From contig NZ_SDLT01000041.1 of assembly GCF_004522235.1 (NCBI RefSeq), forward strand, positions 1 through 64,000: DNA of 64,000 bases. Direction: 5' to 3'. The position numbers were made by a program, and so were the translations under genes. Shown piece after piece: positions 8,872-17,059 of the stretch. Every line of letters starts with the position of its first letter. Positions within the stretch are counted from its first letter, which is position 1. This DNA is from Amycolatopsis nivea (GTDB lineage: Bacteria > Actinomycetota > Actinomycetes > Mycobacteriales > Pseudonocardiaceae). The notes beneath the pieces are model-generated. The model had not been told where the DNA came from. It saw nothing but the letters and a program-made list of their open reading frames with translations, and searched no databases.

Positions 8872-9722
8872 GGGCGCGTCCCGTCCGCCGACGACTGCCA
8901 TTGCTGCGGAGGCTGCGGCGTGCCGACTGGCACATCGGGCTGATTTGCTGGTGCTGCGGCGGCCAGATGCCCGCCGACCCGAGGTGACGCGCTCGGCGCG
9001 CCATGCGGACGGTGCATGAAGCCGAGCCCACTCGCTAGCCGCAATGCCGCACGCCCCAGTGCTGAGTGGTCGGGACTCGGCCCGCTTCGGCGGTACCCGC
9101 ACAGCACTGCGGCTCCCTTGGGATCGTGGGGAATCCTGTCCAAGACCCCGATGTGGAGTTCGTGCTCGACCTCGGTCGTGGGGTAGCCGTCACCGACCAG
9201 TACAAAGCCTGGTCGTGGATTCCAGGTTGCGGCGGTCCGGATCTTGCTAGCGACATGAGACAGCTCGTCGTCGCGGGCATGGGCAAAAAGCACCATCGCA
9301 TCTGCAGCTCGGATGATCGGCAGCGTCGTCGAACCCGGGTCTACTCGGCCACAGTCGGCCAGGACCACCACGCCTGGCTGATCGCCCGCAGCGCGCAAGA
9401 CCGATGTTCCCCGCGGTGCCAGAATGCCTAAGGCAGCGCGAGCTTGCTCCGCCCCAACCGGACCGGCGACAACTGTTAGGCCAGCGGGTAGCCGTTGGAC
9501 GTGCTGCCACAGGACCGATGCTTCCATGCTCTTGCGTGCCGCGGCAGCCAAGCTCACCAGCCCCGGCGTCGAGGGCAATCGGAACCGCGCAGCCAGGTCA
9601 CCGCCTGCAGGATCGCACTCGACTACGACCGGGGTCTGCTCGGCCGGCCACCGCGCTGCCAACGCGAGAGCGGTAGTCGTCACCCCAGGCGATCCCTTCA
9701 GGGAACACAGCGCAATCAACAT
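8868..9722 (-). CDS. TadZ/CpaE-like MinD/ParA-family ATPase with degenerate P-loop
   Basis: 284 residues. The deviant Walker A region reads LKGSPGVTTTALALA. The signature Lys at the front of the loop is kept, but the usual catalytic Lys before Thr is Val, so nucleotide hydrolysis is probably weak or absent. Later ParA-like segments are present (VVVECDPAGGDLAARF; GVVVLADCGRVDPGS). TadZ/CpaE proteins place the pilus machine in the cell and contact TadA. The ATG at 9722 shares one base with the upstream SAF gene stop, and the gene overlaps tadA by ATGA. The C-terminal 40 residues are Pro/Ala/Gln-rich and probably disordered. Confidence 0.85.
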   Translation of the reverse strand: MLIALCSLKGSPGVTTTALALAARWPAEQTPVVVECDPAGGDLAARFRLPSTPGLVSLAAAARKSMEASVLWQHVQRLPAGLTVVAGPVGAEQARAALGILAPRGTSVLRAAGDQPGVVVLADCGRVDPGSTTLPIIRAADAMVLFAHARDDELSHVASKIRTAATWNPRPGFVLVGDGYPTTEVEHELHIGVLDRIPHDPKGAAVLCGYRRSGPSPDHSALGRAALRLASGLGFMHRPHGAPSASPRVGGHLAAAAPANQPDVPVGTPQPPQQWQSSADGTRP

Positions 9723-10447
9723 CAGCCGCCGCCTCCGCTCAACGCGACGAGACTGATCTGACCCGCCGGAGCTGCAGCGAGCTGGCGTGCGTTCGCCTCC
9801 GGCAGTTGCAACGACACGACCGTGCTTTGCTGGTCCGCTCCAGCGCAGACGTCGCTCACCGTCGCAGTCCACTGCGCGAGCGGGGGCGCGACCTGCCCGG
9901 CGGTGCTCGGCGTCCCTGTCGCAGCTGCACCAGGTGACACCAGTACAGCGACCCGCGCACCGGGTGCGAGCGCTGGCGGGAACTGCCCGGCCTTCAGCGC
10001 CACTGCGGCGACCGCCTGGCCGGCAACCGGGATCGCGGGCGGCCCCAGCGAACCACGGGTCAGCAGCGCTCCAGCAGGCAAGCTGAACGCCACCGGGCGG
10101 CCGACCACAGTGGACGATTCTGCGGCCGGTACCGCGTCGAGTCCGACATCGGAGGAAACGGACAGCTGCCGGAAGTCCTGTCCGGACAATAGATGACCAA
10201 CGGTCACCGGACGAGCCAACACCAGGACCGGCTGGCGGTTATCAAGCTGCATGGACACGATCACCGCCGCCGCTGCGCAAGCAATCACTAGTACGACGCC
10301 GAGCAGCAGGTACGGAACCCGGCGTGAGGGGCGAACGGTCTTCCAGCGCGACGGCGGCTCCTGTTTGCCGCTTCGCTGTGCCCAGGCGTCCGGCGGCGCG
10401 GTCGCCCTGTCAGCGGTGTCCGGGTGGGTCGAGACGGACGTGCTCAT
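9722..10447 (-). CDS. SAF-domain pilus assembly protein (CpaB/RcpC-like)
   Basis: 241 residues. A 45-residue polar cytoplasmic tail precedes one transmembrane helix (VPYLLLGVVLVIACAAAAVIVSM). The extracytoplasmic part has an SAF-like fold (VLVLARPVTVGHLLSGQDF, then PVAFSLPAGALLTRGSL). CpaB/RcpC proteins in didermic bacteria support the secretin. Here no secretin gene exists, as expected for a monoderm-type envelope, so the protein probably contacts peptidoglycan or guides the fibre. It is translationally coupled to the TadZ-like gene (TGATG). Confidence 0.8.
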   Translation of the reverse strand: MSTSVSTHPDTADRATAPPDAWAQRSGKQEPPSRWKTVRPSRRVPYLLLGVVLVIACAAAAVIVSMQLDNRQPVLVLARPVTVGHLLSGQDFRQLSVSSDVGLDAVPAAESSTVVGRPVAFSLPAGALLTRGSLGPPAIPVAGQAVAAVALKAGQFPPALAPGARVAVLVSPGAAATGTPSTAGQVAPPLAQWTATVSDVCAGADQQSTVVSLQLPEANARQLAAAPAGQISLVALSGGGG

Positions 10448-10565
10448 GGCCAGCCTCCCTTCTGGTTTCGGGCATGGGCCACCGCGCCGCGACGCCGTCT
10501 GCTGCGCGGTGGCTACACGGATTGAGTTCTGTGGTTGTCAGCGCAGGGGCTGCGCCCCATGCGAA

Positions 10566-11627
10566 TCACCGTCTGCCGGTGTTCAGCGCCTGGCTTTCCG
10601 CTACCCGGAACGCCGCATTGGCTGCAGTCGTCATGTCAGGAAAGGTTCCGGATTGGTCGGCCCCAGACCATGAGATCGACCAGTGCACGGTGGCTGTCAC
10701 CGGGTACGCGTTGTTCGGTTGCCCAGCCGAAGACGTCCGGTAGGTGTGCCCGCAATCCGGCGACGCCGCCTTCGGATCGCCTCCAGCCGGGAACGGAGTC
10801 CCGCCGTTTTCGCACGTCACTGTCGATCCGTCGCCCATGGACCACACGAGCGAAGTCGGCTTCGCGATCGCAGTCACTGAGACGCCGGGGACAGCGGCCG
10901 TGGCCGATTGCTGATCCCAACCGCTCGACAGCCACAACCACGTCGGCAGGGTCACCAGTTGGTCTCCGCGCGGGTTCGCCGCGATCGACGGGCTCGGCAA
11001 CCGAAGCTGGCTGCGCGCCGCCTGCGCCAATTCTGCGGGCGACGGCGGCGGCACCGGCCCAGGTGCAGGTGCTCGTCCGTCGGGAATCCAGATCGGCGTC
11101 CGGTACAACGCGTCTGAGAAACCAGGACCGGAGCACTTGTACAGGTACCACGCGCCTGGCCCCTGACCCGGCTGTGCTTGCGCCGGCCAAGACCGCGCGA
11201 CGGTGAGCGCCAACGGTGCAGTCCGTAGGCTCGCCGGGCGGAAGACTGCGGGCTGAACCTCAGTGCCTCGGTCATGGGTGGATGGCCGGTACGCGGCCGT
11301 GATGGTTCCTCCTGCCGGGGGCTGGTAATCCGAACGCTGGTATCCGCAGTCAGCGGTCTTATCGCTCGGTCCGATGACGCGGTCCCCGGCATCCGGCCGG
11401 TCGTCGCCCTGGTTGCCACCCCGCGGCTTCGGCTTCTTGCCAGGCGCCGACGGGACGCGCCCACGACCGCCGTCGGTGCCGCCTTGGCCCGCGCCGAGCT
11501 GGCACGCCGGGGACGGAGTCTGCTGGCAGTCCGCCGATCCCCAAGGACCGCCCGCCAGCGCCGGGGCTGCTCCTGCGAGCACCAGCGATCCCGTCGTTCC
11601 AGCGATCAGCGCGATTTTCCTCAGCAT
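10566..11627 (-). CDS. Secreted Tad-locus protein of unknown function
   Basis: 353 residues. A clear signal peptide (MLRKIALIAGTTGSLVLAGAAPALA, cleavage after ALA) precedes a Gly/Pro-rich low-complexity linker. The mature protein has several Cys residues (SADCQQ, PACQLG, TADCGYQ, YKCSG, TCENGG, PDCGH) and a PKD-like beta segment near the C-terminus (SLVWSMGDGSTVTCENGG...CGHTYRTSS). It overlaps the upstream lipoprotein gene by 7 bp and lies 118 bp before the SAF gene. A surface or pilus-associated role is inferred; no enzymatic motif is seen. Confidence 0.75.
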   Translation of the reverse strand: MLRKIALIAGTTGSLVLAGAAPALAGGPWGSADCQQTPSPACQLGAGQGGTDGGRGRVPSAPGKKPKPRGGNQGDDRPDAGDRVIGPSDKTADCGYQRSDYQPPAGGTITAAYRPSTHDRGTEVQPAVFRPASLRTAPLALTVARSWPAQAQPGQGPGAWYLYKCSGPGFSDALYRTPIWIPDGRAPAPGPVPPPSPAELAQAARSQLRLPSPSIAANPRGDQLVTLPTWLWLSSGWDQQSATAAVPGVSVTAIAKPTSLVWSMGDGSTVTCENGGTPFPAGGDPKAASPDCGHTYRTSSAGQPNNAYPVTATVHWSISWSGADQSGTFPDMTTAANAAFRVAESQALNTGRR

Positions 11628-12217
11628 GATCCGACCTTGTGGATTCCGAAGTCGGTCACACGCCATGTGCCGTCTTGCTGCCGCTCGACAACGGCGTTGA
11701 TCTGCCGGCGCCCGCTAGGGCCGTCGTTGGCCAACTGCCCGTTGTCCGCGCGATAGTGCTGCCAGTTGCTGTCGTCGCCGCAGTCGGCGACGATCACCTT
11801 TATCGGGGCCGAGGGTGGCTCGACGGACGACACCGTAGGTGAATTCTTGGGCTGTCCCTTGGTAACCAGGCCGTTTGCCTTGTCCGCGTATAGGCCGCGG
11901 GTGATGTTGGTCAGGGCGGTGGCAGTGGCGTGCTGCCCCAACCGCGCGTCCTGCCAGTTTGATGTCTCTGCCGCGACGGCCATGTCTTTCCACATCCCCA
12001 GATATGCCGAGATCGCACCCTTGCGCGCGACGTCCGCCGGTGATGTCGATGCCGGCGGTGCGCTCGCCGACGAAGACGCCTGAGCGGAATCCGCGGAGCT
12101 GGCAGGAGCAGGGTCAGACGGCGAGCCCGAGCTGCATCCAGCCGCCAGTACGGCGACAACGAAGCTCGACAGCGTCATTGCTGACCGGCACGTCCTTGTA
12201 GAGACCACTGACTCCAC
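11621..12217 (-). CDS. Putative lipoprotein of the Tad locus
   Basis: 198 residues from a GTG at 12217 preceded by GAGTGAGGGG. The signal peptide ends in a lipobox (AVLAAGC), so Cys is probably lipid-modified. A Ser/Ala/Pro-rich tether of about 40 residues follows, then a compact domain of about 120 residues (ISAYLGMWKDMAVAAETSNWQDARL... to the C-terminus). The end of the domain (VVERQQDGTWRVTDFGIHKVGSC) resembles a SnoaL/NTF2-like or lumazine-type accessory fold. It is the first gene of the minus-strand pilus run, next to the divergent prepilin peptidase. Confidence 0.75.
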   Translation of the reverse strand: MESVVSTRTCRSAMTLSSFVVAVLAAGCSSGSPSDPAPASSADSAQASSSASAPPASTSPADVARKGAISAYLGMWKDMAVAAETSNWQDARLGQHATATALTNITRGLYADKANGLVTKGQPKNSPTVSSVEPPSAPIKVIVADCGDDSNWQHYRADNGQLANDGPSGRRQINAVVERQQDGTWRVTDFGIHKVGSC

Positions 12218-12476
12218 CCCTCACTCCACTCACCCGAACCGTTAATGGGTGCCTAGATCAGGTCTACCCCGTGATCCCATACCGACTGCAAGGTGTGAAA
12301 GCACCAACCGGAAGCCGGGATGGCAATTCCGCCCAATATTCACCTACTTGGCGTAAATTTTGGCGCGATTCCTCACCGTCGAGCAGCAAGTCTGGTAGTG
12401 CTGAAATGGCCTGTACCGAACCATTCGGCCGCCTCCTGAACCGCCAGAGTCCAAACATGACGAATTTTCGCAGAAT
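12218..12476. promoter_or_regulatory. Divergent promoter region of the Tad locus
   Basis: About 260 bp separate the lipoprotein gene (minus) from the prepilin peptidase gene (plus). The segment is visibly more AT-rich than its surroundings (for example around 12335-12365, AATATTCACCTACTTGGCG then TAAATTTTGG). It must hold the promoters of both transcription units. No exact operator could be assigned. Confidence 0.5.
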
Positions 12477-12485
12477 GTGATTCTT

Positions 12486-13136
12486 ATGCAGACCGCTACG
12501 GTCCTGGGCTGGGCGCTTGTCGGCGCAGCACTCGCAGTGGCTCTGCGCCCGTTCGTCGTCCGATATGCCGCCGCGACCGAGCCGGCTGCAGGACCGCCAC
12601 CCTACGGTGTTCTCGAAGCCGCGACAGCCGTCGTGTTCGCCGCGCTCGCGTACCGCTTCGGCCAGTCCCTGGAATTGCTCGCGTACAGCAGCCTTGGCGG
12701 ATTCGGCATACCCCTGGCGACAGTCGACCTGATCGCGCGCAAGCTGCCGAACATGCTTCTCGGCGGGGCAACCGGCGTTCTCGGAATCGCACTGGGGGCG
12801 GACGCTGCCCTCAACGCGCACGGAGGCGACCTGACTCGGGCAGCCATAGCTGCGGCCATCGCCCTGGTGGCCCACGGAGCCCTGTATGCCGCGGGCATGA
12901 TCGGCGGAGGCGATCTGAAGCTGGCCGGGCTGCTCGGGGCTGCACTCGGCTGGATCAGCTGGGAAGCGACCTGGCTCGGCCTCTCGGCGGGCTGGCTCCT
13001 CGGAGGTATCACCATTGGAGTCGCGAGAATCGTGAAGAGTCGCGGAGCAATTCGGGATATCCCGCTCGGACCGTTCCTGTTAGCTGGAACTCTGTTATGC
13101 GTCGCGCTTTCCGGGTTTTGGCCTACTGCGCATTGA
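12486..13136 (+). CDS. Type IV prepilin peptidase (TadV/CpaA-like, A24 family)
   Basis: About 216 residues and polytopic. The two catalytic aspartates of A24 peptidases are recognisable in PLATVDLIARKLPN (first Asp, followed by the usual N/P turn) and in GGGDLKLAGLLGAALG (GGGD-x-K-L motif). The N-terminal methyltransferase-type zinc domain of PilD is absent, as in short TadV/CpaA enzymes. It would cleave the leader of the Flp pilin and the TadE proteins encoded divergently. The ATG at 12486 is used; a GTG at 12477 would add three residues, and neither has a strong ribosome site. Confidence 0.88.
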   Translation: MQTATVLGWALVGAALAVALRPFVVRYAAATEPAAGPPPYGVLEAATAVVFAALAYRFGQSLELLAYSSLGGFGIPLATVDLIARKLPNMLLGGATGVLGIALGADAALNAHGGDLTRAAIAAAIALVAHGALYAAGMIGGGDLKLAGLLGAALGWISWEATWLGLSAGWLLGGITIGVARIVKSRGAIRDIPLGPFLLAGTLLCVALSGFWPTAH

Positions 13137-13283
13137 CTGTTTTGACGCTTTTACCTGCTCTCGCGTGCCCGATGACATGCGGTTTCGGACTGACACGGGA
13201 CGGAGCCCGACCATGCCGCCGCTCGTCGGCCACCGACTCTTGCAGCGCGGGAGAACCTTGCGACCTTCAGCGCTCGCTGTCGC

Positions 13284-13814
13284 CTAGGCTGTGCATCGTC
13301 GTTCACGGGAACGTCGGATGAGGTCAGCATGCTTGGTCGCCCAAGCGACCATCGGCATCATCGCGTCGAGAGCTTCAGCTGTCGCGGGGCTTAACGAGTA
13401 CTGCACAGAAGGCGGGAACGCCGTGGACTCCTGGCGGCGAATGATCAATCCGTCAGCAGTCATTGTCTTGAGCGTGCGCGCGAGGACGCTTTCATGCAGA
13501 GTGCGGCGGCGCCCCTGAGCCTGTCCTGCGTCGGACAAGGTCCTGATCGTGTCGAGAAGCTCTGTGTAGTGTTTTGGCCCGGTGGCGAGAGCGACGATGA
13601 CCGCGTGCATCCAGTCACCGCTGAAGAGCCGCTTCACATCCGACAGCTTGCGCAGCTGTTCGGCCTCCCAGCCCTCACGCCAGGCATCATCGTGCGGGAC
13701 GCAAGCCGGAGCGTTCGCGTCACCGCGAGCCAGTCGGCAGTGCTTCACAGAGGACCGCATGGTGCGGCCGCGCACCAATTGGTTTTGTCCTGCCCGGTTC
13801 GACAGCTCGGTCAT
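13284..13814 (-). CDS. HxlR-family winged-helix regulator
   Basis: 176 residues. The core (DVKRLFSGDWMHAVIVALATGPKHYTELLDTI, then LHESVLARTLKTMTADGLIIR, then VQYSLSPATAEALDAMMPMV) follows the HxlR/MarR-like winged helix: an input helix, recognition helix and beta wing. An N-terminal extension of about 50 residues holds two Cys (HCRLARGDANAPACVPHDD), which might sense redox or metal. The ATG at 13814 has a GGGAGGAAG ribosome site. It converges with the prepilin peptidase gene. Its target genes are not evident here. Confidence 0.85.
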   Translation of the reverse strand: MTELSNRAGQNQLVRGRTMRSSVKHCRLARGDANAPACVPHDDAWREGWEAEQLRKLSDVKRLFSGDWMHAVIVALATGPKHYTELLDTIRTLSDAGQAQGRRRTLHESVLARTLKTMTADGLIIRRQESTAFPPSVQYSLSPATAEALDAMMPMVAWATKHADLIRRSRERRCTA

Positions 13815-13980
13815 CGCTTCCTCCCGGCGGCTAGATCGCATATTCGATGACGGGCTTGCCCGTTCGTGCAGCCGGCCGGGAAGGGAGATCAGACCGCAGA
13901 ACGCGCAACGTCCATAGAGCGAGCGTAGGCCCCTTCGAGCTGATCTTCAACTGTCAAAAAGACGCAGGCACGGTGAACTC

Positions 13981-14601
13981 TTACCTGAGTCTGGCGCAGC
14001 ACGTGCCTCTCGGCAGGCCGCGGTCTCCCGCTATCAGCACGCGGTCCTTGCCGAACCGCTTTGCGCGCAACAGGTTTGAGTCCGCACGCCGGAAAAGGTC
14101 TGCAAGGTCGACGCCGCCGCGGAGGTTCAGGGCGACGCCGCCGACTGACGCGGCGAGGCCCTTGATGACCACCCGGCTGCCATCCGCCGACAGCACCTCG
14201 ACGACCGCACTCCGTATTCGCCCGCAGATCCGTTCCGCGATCGCCTTCGCACACGCCTGGTCGGCACCGACAAGGAGCGCCATGAATTCGTCGCCGCCAT
14301 ACCGACCGACAATGTCCTCGCGGCGCACCGCGGCCGCGACCGTCGCGGCGACAACGCGAAGGACGGCATCGCCGGCGGGGTGGCCGTATCGGTCGTTGAC
14401 AGCTTTGAAACGGTCAAGGTCGAGGATGAGCAGCGCGATGGAACGATCGAACAGCCCGCCGAGCGCTGACATGGCCCGGACGTCCCACCCTTCCCGGTTG
14501 AGCAGTCCGGTGTACTTGTCGATGCCCCACGAGCCGAGCGGCTGTCCGCATGCGGAGCAGCACTGGCCATGCCCAGCAACGGACGCCGAGGTAGATGCCA
14601 T
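13981..14601 (-). CDS. GGDEF-domain protein (putative diguanylate cyclase)
   Basis: 206 residues, with essentially only a GGDEF domain. The start DKYTGLLNREGWDV, the segment ALLILDLDRFKAVNDRYGHPAGDAVL and the active loop VGRYGGDEFMALL are all intact. It would make cyclic di-GMP from two GTP. No membrane or sensory domain is present. A short N-terminus with a CCSACG cluster (residues 14-19) could bind metal. It is divergent from the EspR-like regulator and close to the Tad pilus locus, so a link between c-di-GMP and surface attachment is possible but only inferred. Confidence 0.9.
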   Translation of the reverse strand: MASTSASVAGHGQCCSACGQPLGSWGIDKYTGLLNREGWDVRAMSALGGLFDRSIALLILDLDRFKAVNDRYGHPAGDAVLRVVAATVAAAVRREDIVGRYGGDEFMALLVGADQACAKAIAERICGRIRSAVVEVLSADGSRVVIKGLAASVGGVALNLRGGVDLADLFRRADSNLLRAKRFGKDRVLIAGDRGLPRGTCCARLR

Positions 14602-14752
14602 TGTCGATCTTCCTCCGAACGAGTGGCTTTGACTGACGTGAAGGCGTCGAGTTCGCTACCGTTGTTCTGGAGTTGAAATGACTATGGCCGCGAGTTTAGG
14701 CTGGTCGCGCGGACGAGTTCAACCAACATCAGGAGCACCACTCGTTCGGGTG

Positions 14753-14766
14753 TTCACCTGAGTGAA
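14753..14766. promoter_or_regulatory. Inverted repeat upstream of EspR-like gene
   Basis: TTCAC-N4-GTGAA lies 22 bp upstream of the start of the EspR-like gene. It could be an autoregulatory operator of the following four-gene operon. The element is short, so this is a suggestion only. Confidence 0.35.
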
Positions 14767-14788
14767 AGCAGTCGGGGTTGGAGGTCGC

Positions 14789-15283
14789 ATGGCCACGCCG
14801 GCGTATCCGGACGGGCATCTTCCGGCGAGCCTGCCGGACAACTTCGCGGAGATCCTTGCCGCGAGATTGAACCGGCTGTTCGCGACGATGAAACCGCGCA
14901 GCGGCCAGGAGTACACCAACGACTTCGTCGCAGCGGAGATCAGCGCCACGGGCGTCGGGATCTCGGGGAGCTACATCTGGCACCTGCGCAAGGCGCGTAA
15001 GGACAACCCGACATTGCGCCACCTTTACGCCCTGGCAGCGTTCTTCGGCGTGCCGGCGTCGTACTTCTTCGACGACACGGTGACTGACCGGGTCGACGAA
15101 CAGCTGCAGAAGCTGCAGGCCGCACAAGAGAGCCTGACCGCGATCGCGAACACAAGCGAGGCCAAGCTGATCGCGATGCGCGCAGACGCGCTTTCGCCCG
15201 AGCGGCGGCGTCTGGTGATGGACCTGCTCGACGTGGTCTATCGCGACGAGCAGGCCGAGCGAGGTCAATCACCAACGGGGTGA
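14789..15283 (+). CDS. EspR-like helix-turn-helix regulator
   Basis: 164 residues. The core resembles mycobacterial EspR: FAEILAARLNRLFATMKP, a helix-turn-helix with SGSYIWHLRKARKDNPTL, ALAAFFGVPASYFFDD, and a C-terminal helical dimerisation region (residues 90-160). In EspR proteins this architecture gives a dimer that bridges DNA. The ATG at 14789 follows GGAGGTCGC. It starts an operon with an ImmA-like protease, an MAB_1171c-type membrane protein and a flavin monooxygenase. The pairing with an ImmA/IrrE-type protease suggests that the regulator may be a protease target. Confidence 0.85.
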   Translation: MATPAYPDGHLPASLPDNFAEILAARLNRLFATMKPRSGQEYTNDFVAAEISATGVGISGSYIWHLRKARKDNPTLRHLYALAAFFGVPASYFFDDTVTDRVDEQLQKLQAAQESLTAIANTSEAKLIAMRADALSPERRRLVMDLLDVVYRDEQAERGQSPTG

Positions 15284-15362
15284 ACACGGTGGAAGGCTCC
15301 GGAACAGTCCGGCACCGTTGTCGTAGGTGCCGTCTCGTCCTGAGCTTGGAGGGAGGGAGCAG

Positions 15363-15917
15363 GTGACGTCTGAACGGCAGCTGCGCCGTCGCTGCCGGCA
15401 GCTCTTGACCGACCTCGACATCCAACCTCCGTTGGATGTCGCCGAACTGTGCCGCCGTGTCGGGATCCAGCGCGGCAAGCCGATCAGGTTGCGGGCGCAC
15501 CCGATCCCAGTCCCCGGCCCCTTCGGAGCCTGGATCTCCGCGGCATCAGCCGATTACATCTTCTACCAACAGGAAACGAGCAAGCCGCACCAAGACCACA
15601 TCATCCTGCACGAACTTGGCCACATGCTGGCCGGGCACGACAGCGGTGAACCCGACAACACGCTGCTCGCAGAGCTGTACCCGGACTCGTCGACCGAGTC
15701 TCTGCGCACCGAGTACCCCGACCTTGCACCGGACGCGGTCCGGCGCGCACTCCGCCGCACCTCTTACGACACCGTCCAGGAATACGAGGCAGAAACCGTC
15801 GCCACCATCATCCTGGAATGGGCGTCTGTCCTCGACCGTGTCTGGACACCCGCCGCGCGCAGCAACACGGCACACCGGATAGAAACCGCGTTGAGCGACC
15901 GGCTGGGGTGGCTGTGA
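15363..15917 (+). CDS. ImmA/IrrE-family metallo-endopeptidase-like protein
   Basis: 184 residues from a GTG at 15363 with a GGAGGGAGCAGG ribosome site. The zinc motif HELGH (in IILHELGHMLAGH) and the downstream Glu segment (VQEYEAETVATII) are intact, as expected of the M78 family. Such proteases often cleave a partner XRE repressor and relieve repression. The partner is probably the EspR-like protein encoded 79 bp upstream. The gene overlaps the next one by GTGA. Confidence 0.88.
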   Translation: MTSERQLRRRCRQLLTDLDIQPPLDVAELCRRVGIQRGKPIRLRAHPIPVPGPFGAWISAASADYIFYQQETSKPHQDHIILHELGHMLAGHDSGEPDNTLLAELYPDSSTESLRTEYPDLAPDAVRRALRRTSYDTVQEYEAETVATIILEWASVLDRVWTPAARSNTAHRIETALSDRLGWL

Positions 15918-17059
15918 CCTACCTCGTCCTCGCCTACGGCATCGCCGCCACCGCGGTGCTGGCCTGGCTGGGCTTGCGACTGAGCCGGACACCACAGAAC
16001 CTTCCGCTGCGCGCCCTCACCGGGCTCGCGGCCTGCCTCGCTATCGCCTTCCCCTTCGGCCTCGCCGCCGACCGCGAGGCGACCGTGGTCGGACTCCCGC
16101 CGATGATGTCCCGCCTGATTCAGCACGGCGCACTGCTGATTGGGGTGACGTGCCTCGTTTTCTTCTTCCTCTTCTCTGCTCTCGAACAGCACAAGGCGTG
16201 GCCGCGAGCGCGCCGCTTCGCCGTGCCGCTCGTCGCGGCCGAAGCCATCTTGGTCGTCACGGCGGCACTCGCCCCTCCCAGCGTCCACAGCAGTTCATCG
16301 CCCGCGGGCGCGGTGTTCACCATCACTGCGGACCTGTATCTGGCCTTTGGCTTCGCCACAGCGTTCCTCTGGGCACGCCGCTACGCTCGCGAAGCCAACC
16401 CACGGCTCGCGCGCGGCTTGAAAATCGCTTCAGTCGGGCTCGCGGCAATCGTGGTCGCGAACTGCGTGTTCATCCCGGAGATCATCCTGCGCTGGGCAGG
16501 TGCATCGTCCCCCTCCGCGCTGGCTGAGACCAGCGGTGCCGCCGCCACCGTTCTCGGCGCGATAGCCGCAGCCGTCTTCCTTCTCCCGGGCGTGGTCATC
16601 TTCCTGGCCGGCATCATTTATCCCGCCGCAGCGATGCGCGTCACCGCCCTTCGGGTCTGGGCAGGCCACCGTCGCGTCTACCGCCAGCTCGGTCCATTGT
16701 GGACGATTCTGCACAAACACTTTCCCGACGACGAGCTGCGACGGGTCACCCCGAATCCTTGGCGCGACGTATTCCGGCTCCGCGGCATACACCGGCGCTA
16801 CTACCGTCGTGTCGTGGAGTGCCGCGACGGCCTGGTACGCATCAGCCCGCACCTGCCGTCTCGCGTCCGCGAAGACAACCACCGCTACGAGGATCTCGCG
16901 CGCTCGCTGAAGCACGCGCTCGCCGCTCGGGCTGCGGGCCAGCCGGCCCGGTCGAGCCACGCGATGCCAGTCGTCGTCGCGACCGCGGATGGCCTCGACG
17001 CGGATGTCCGCGAACTCGTGTCCCTCTCGCTTGCCATGACTTCGACAGGAGACAAATGA
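15914..17059 (+). CDS. MAB_1171c-type polytopic membrane protein
   Basis: 381 residues. Seven or so hydrophobic segments span residues 1-245 (for example LVLAYGIAATAVLAWLGL, IQHGALLIGVTCLVFFFLF, AIAAAVFLLPGVVIFLAGII). A soluble C-terminal part of about 130 residues is basic and aromatic (RVYRQLGPLWTILHKHFPD; IHRRYYRRVVECRDGLV). This matches the family annotated as MAB_1171c putative transporters, whose substrate is unknown. It overlaps the protease gene (GTGA) and the monooxygenase gene (ATGA), so the four proteins are probably made together. Transport of a product of the monooxygenase is an inference. Confidence 0.8.
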   Translation: MTYLVLAYGIAATAVLAWLGLRLSRTPQNLPLRALTGLAACLAIAFPFGLAADREATVVGLPPMMSRLIQHGALLIGVTCLVFFFLFSALEQHKAWPRARRFAVPLVAAEAILVVTAALAPPSVHSSSSPAGAVFTITADLYLAFGFATAFLWARRYAREANPRLARGLKIASVGLAAIVVANCVFIPEIILRWAGASSPSALAETSGAAATVLGAIAAAVFLLPGVVIFLAGIIYPAAAMRVTALRVWAGHRRVYRQLGPLWTILHKHFPDDELRRVTPNPWRDVFRLRGIHRRYYRRVVECRDGLVRISPHLPSRVREDNHRYEDLARSLKHALAARAAGQPARSSHAMPVVVATADGLDADVRELVSLSLAMTSTGDK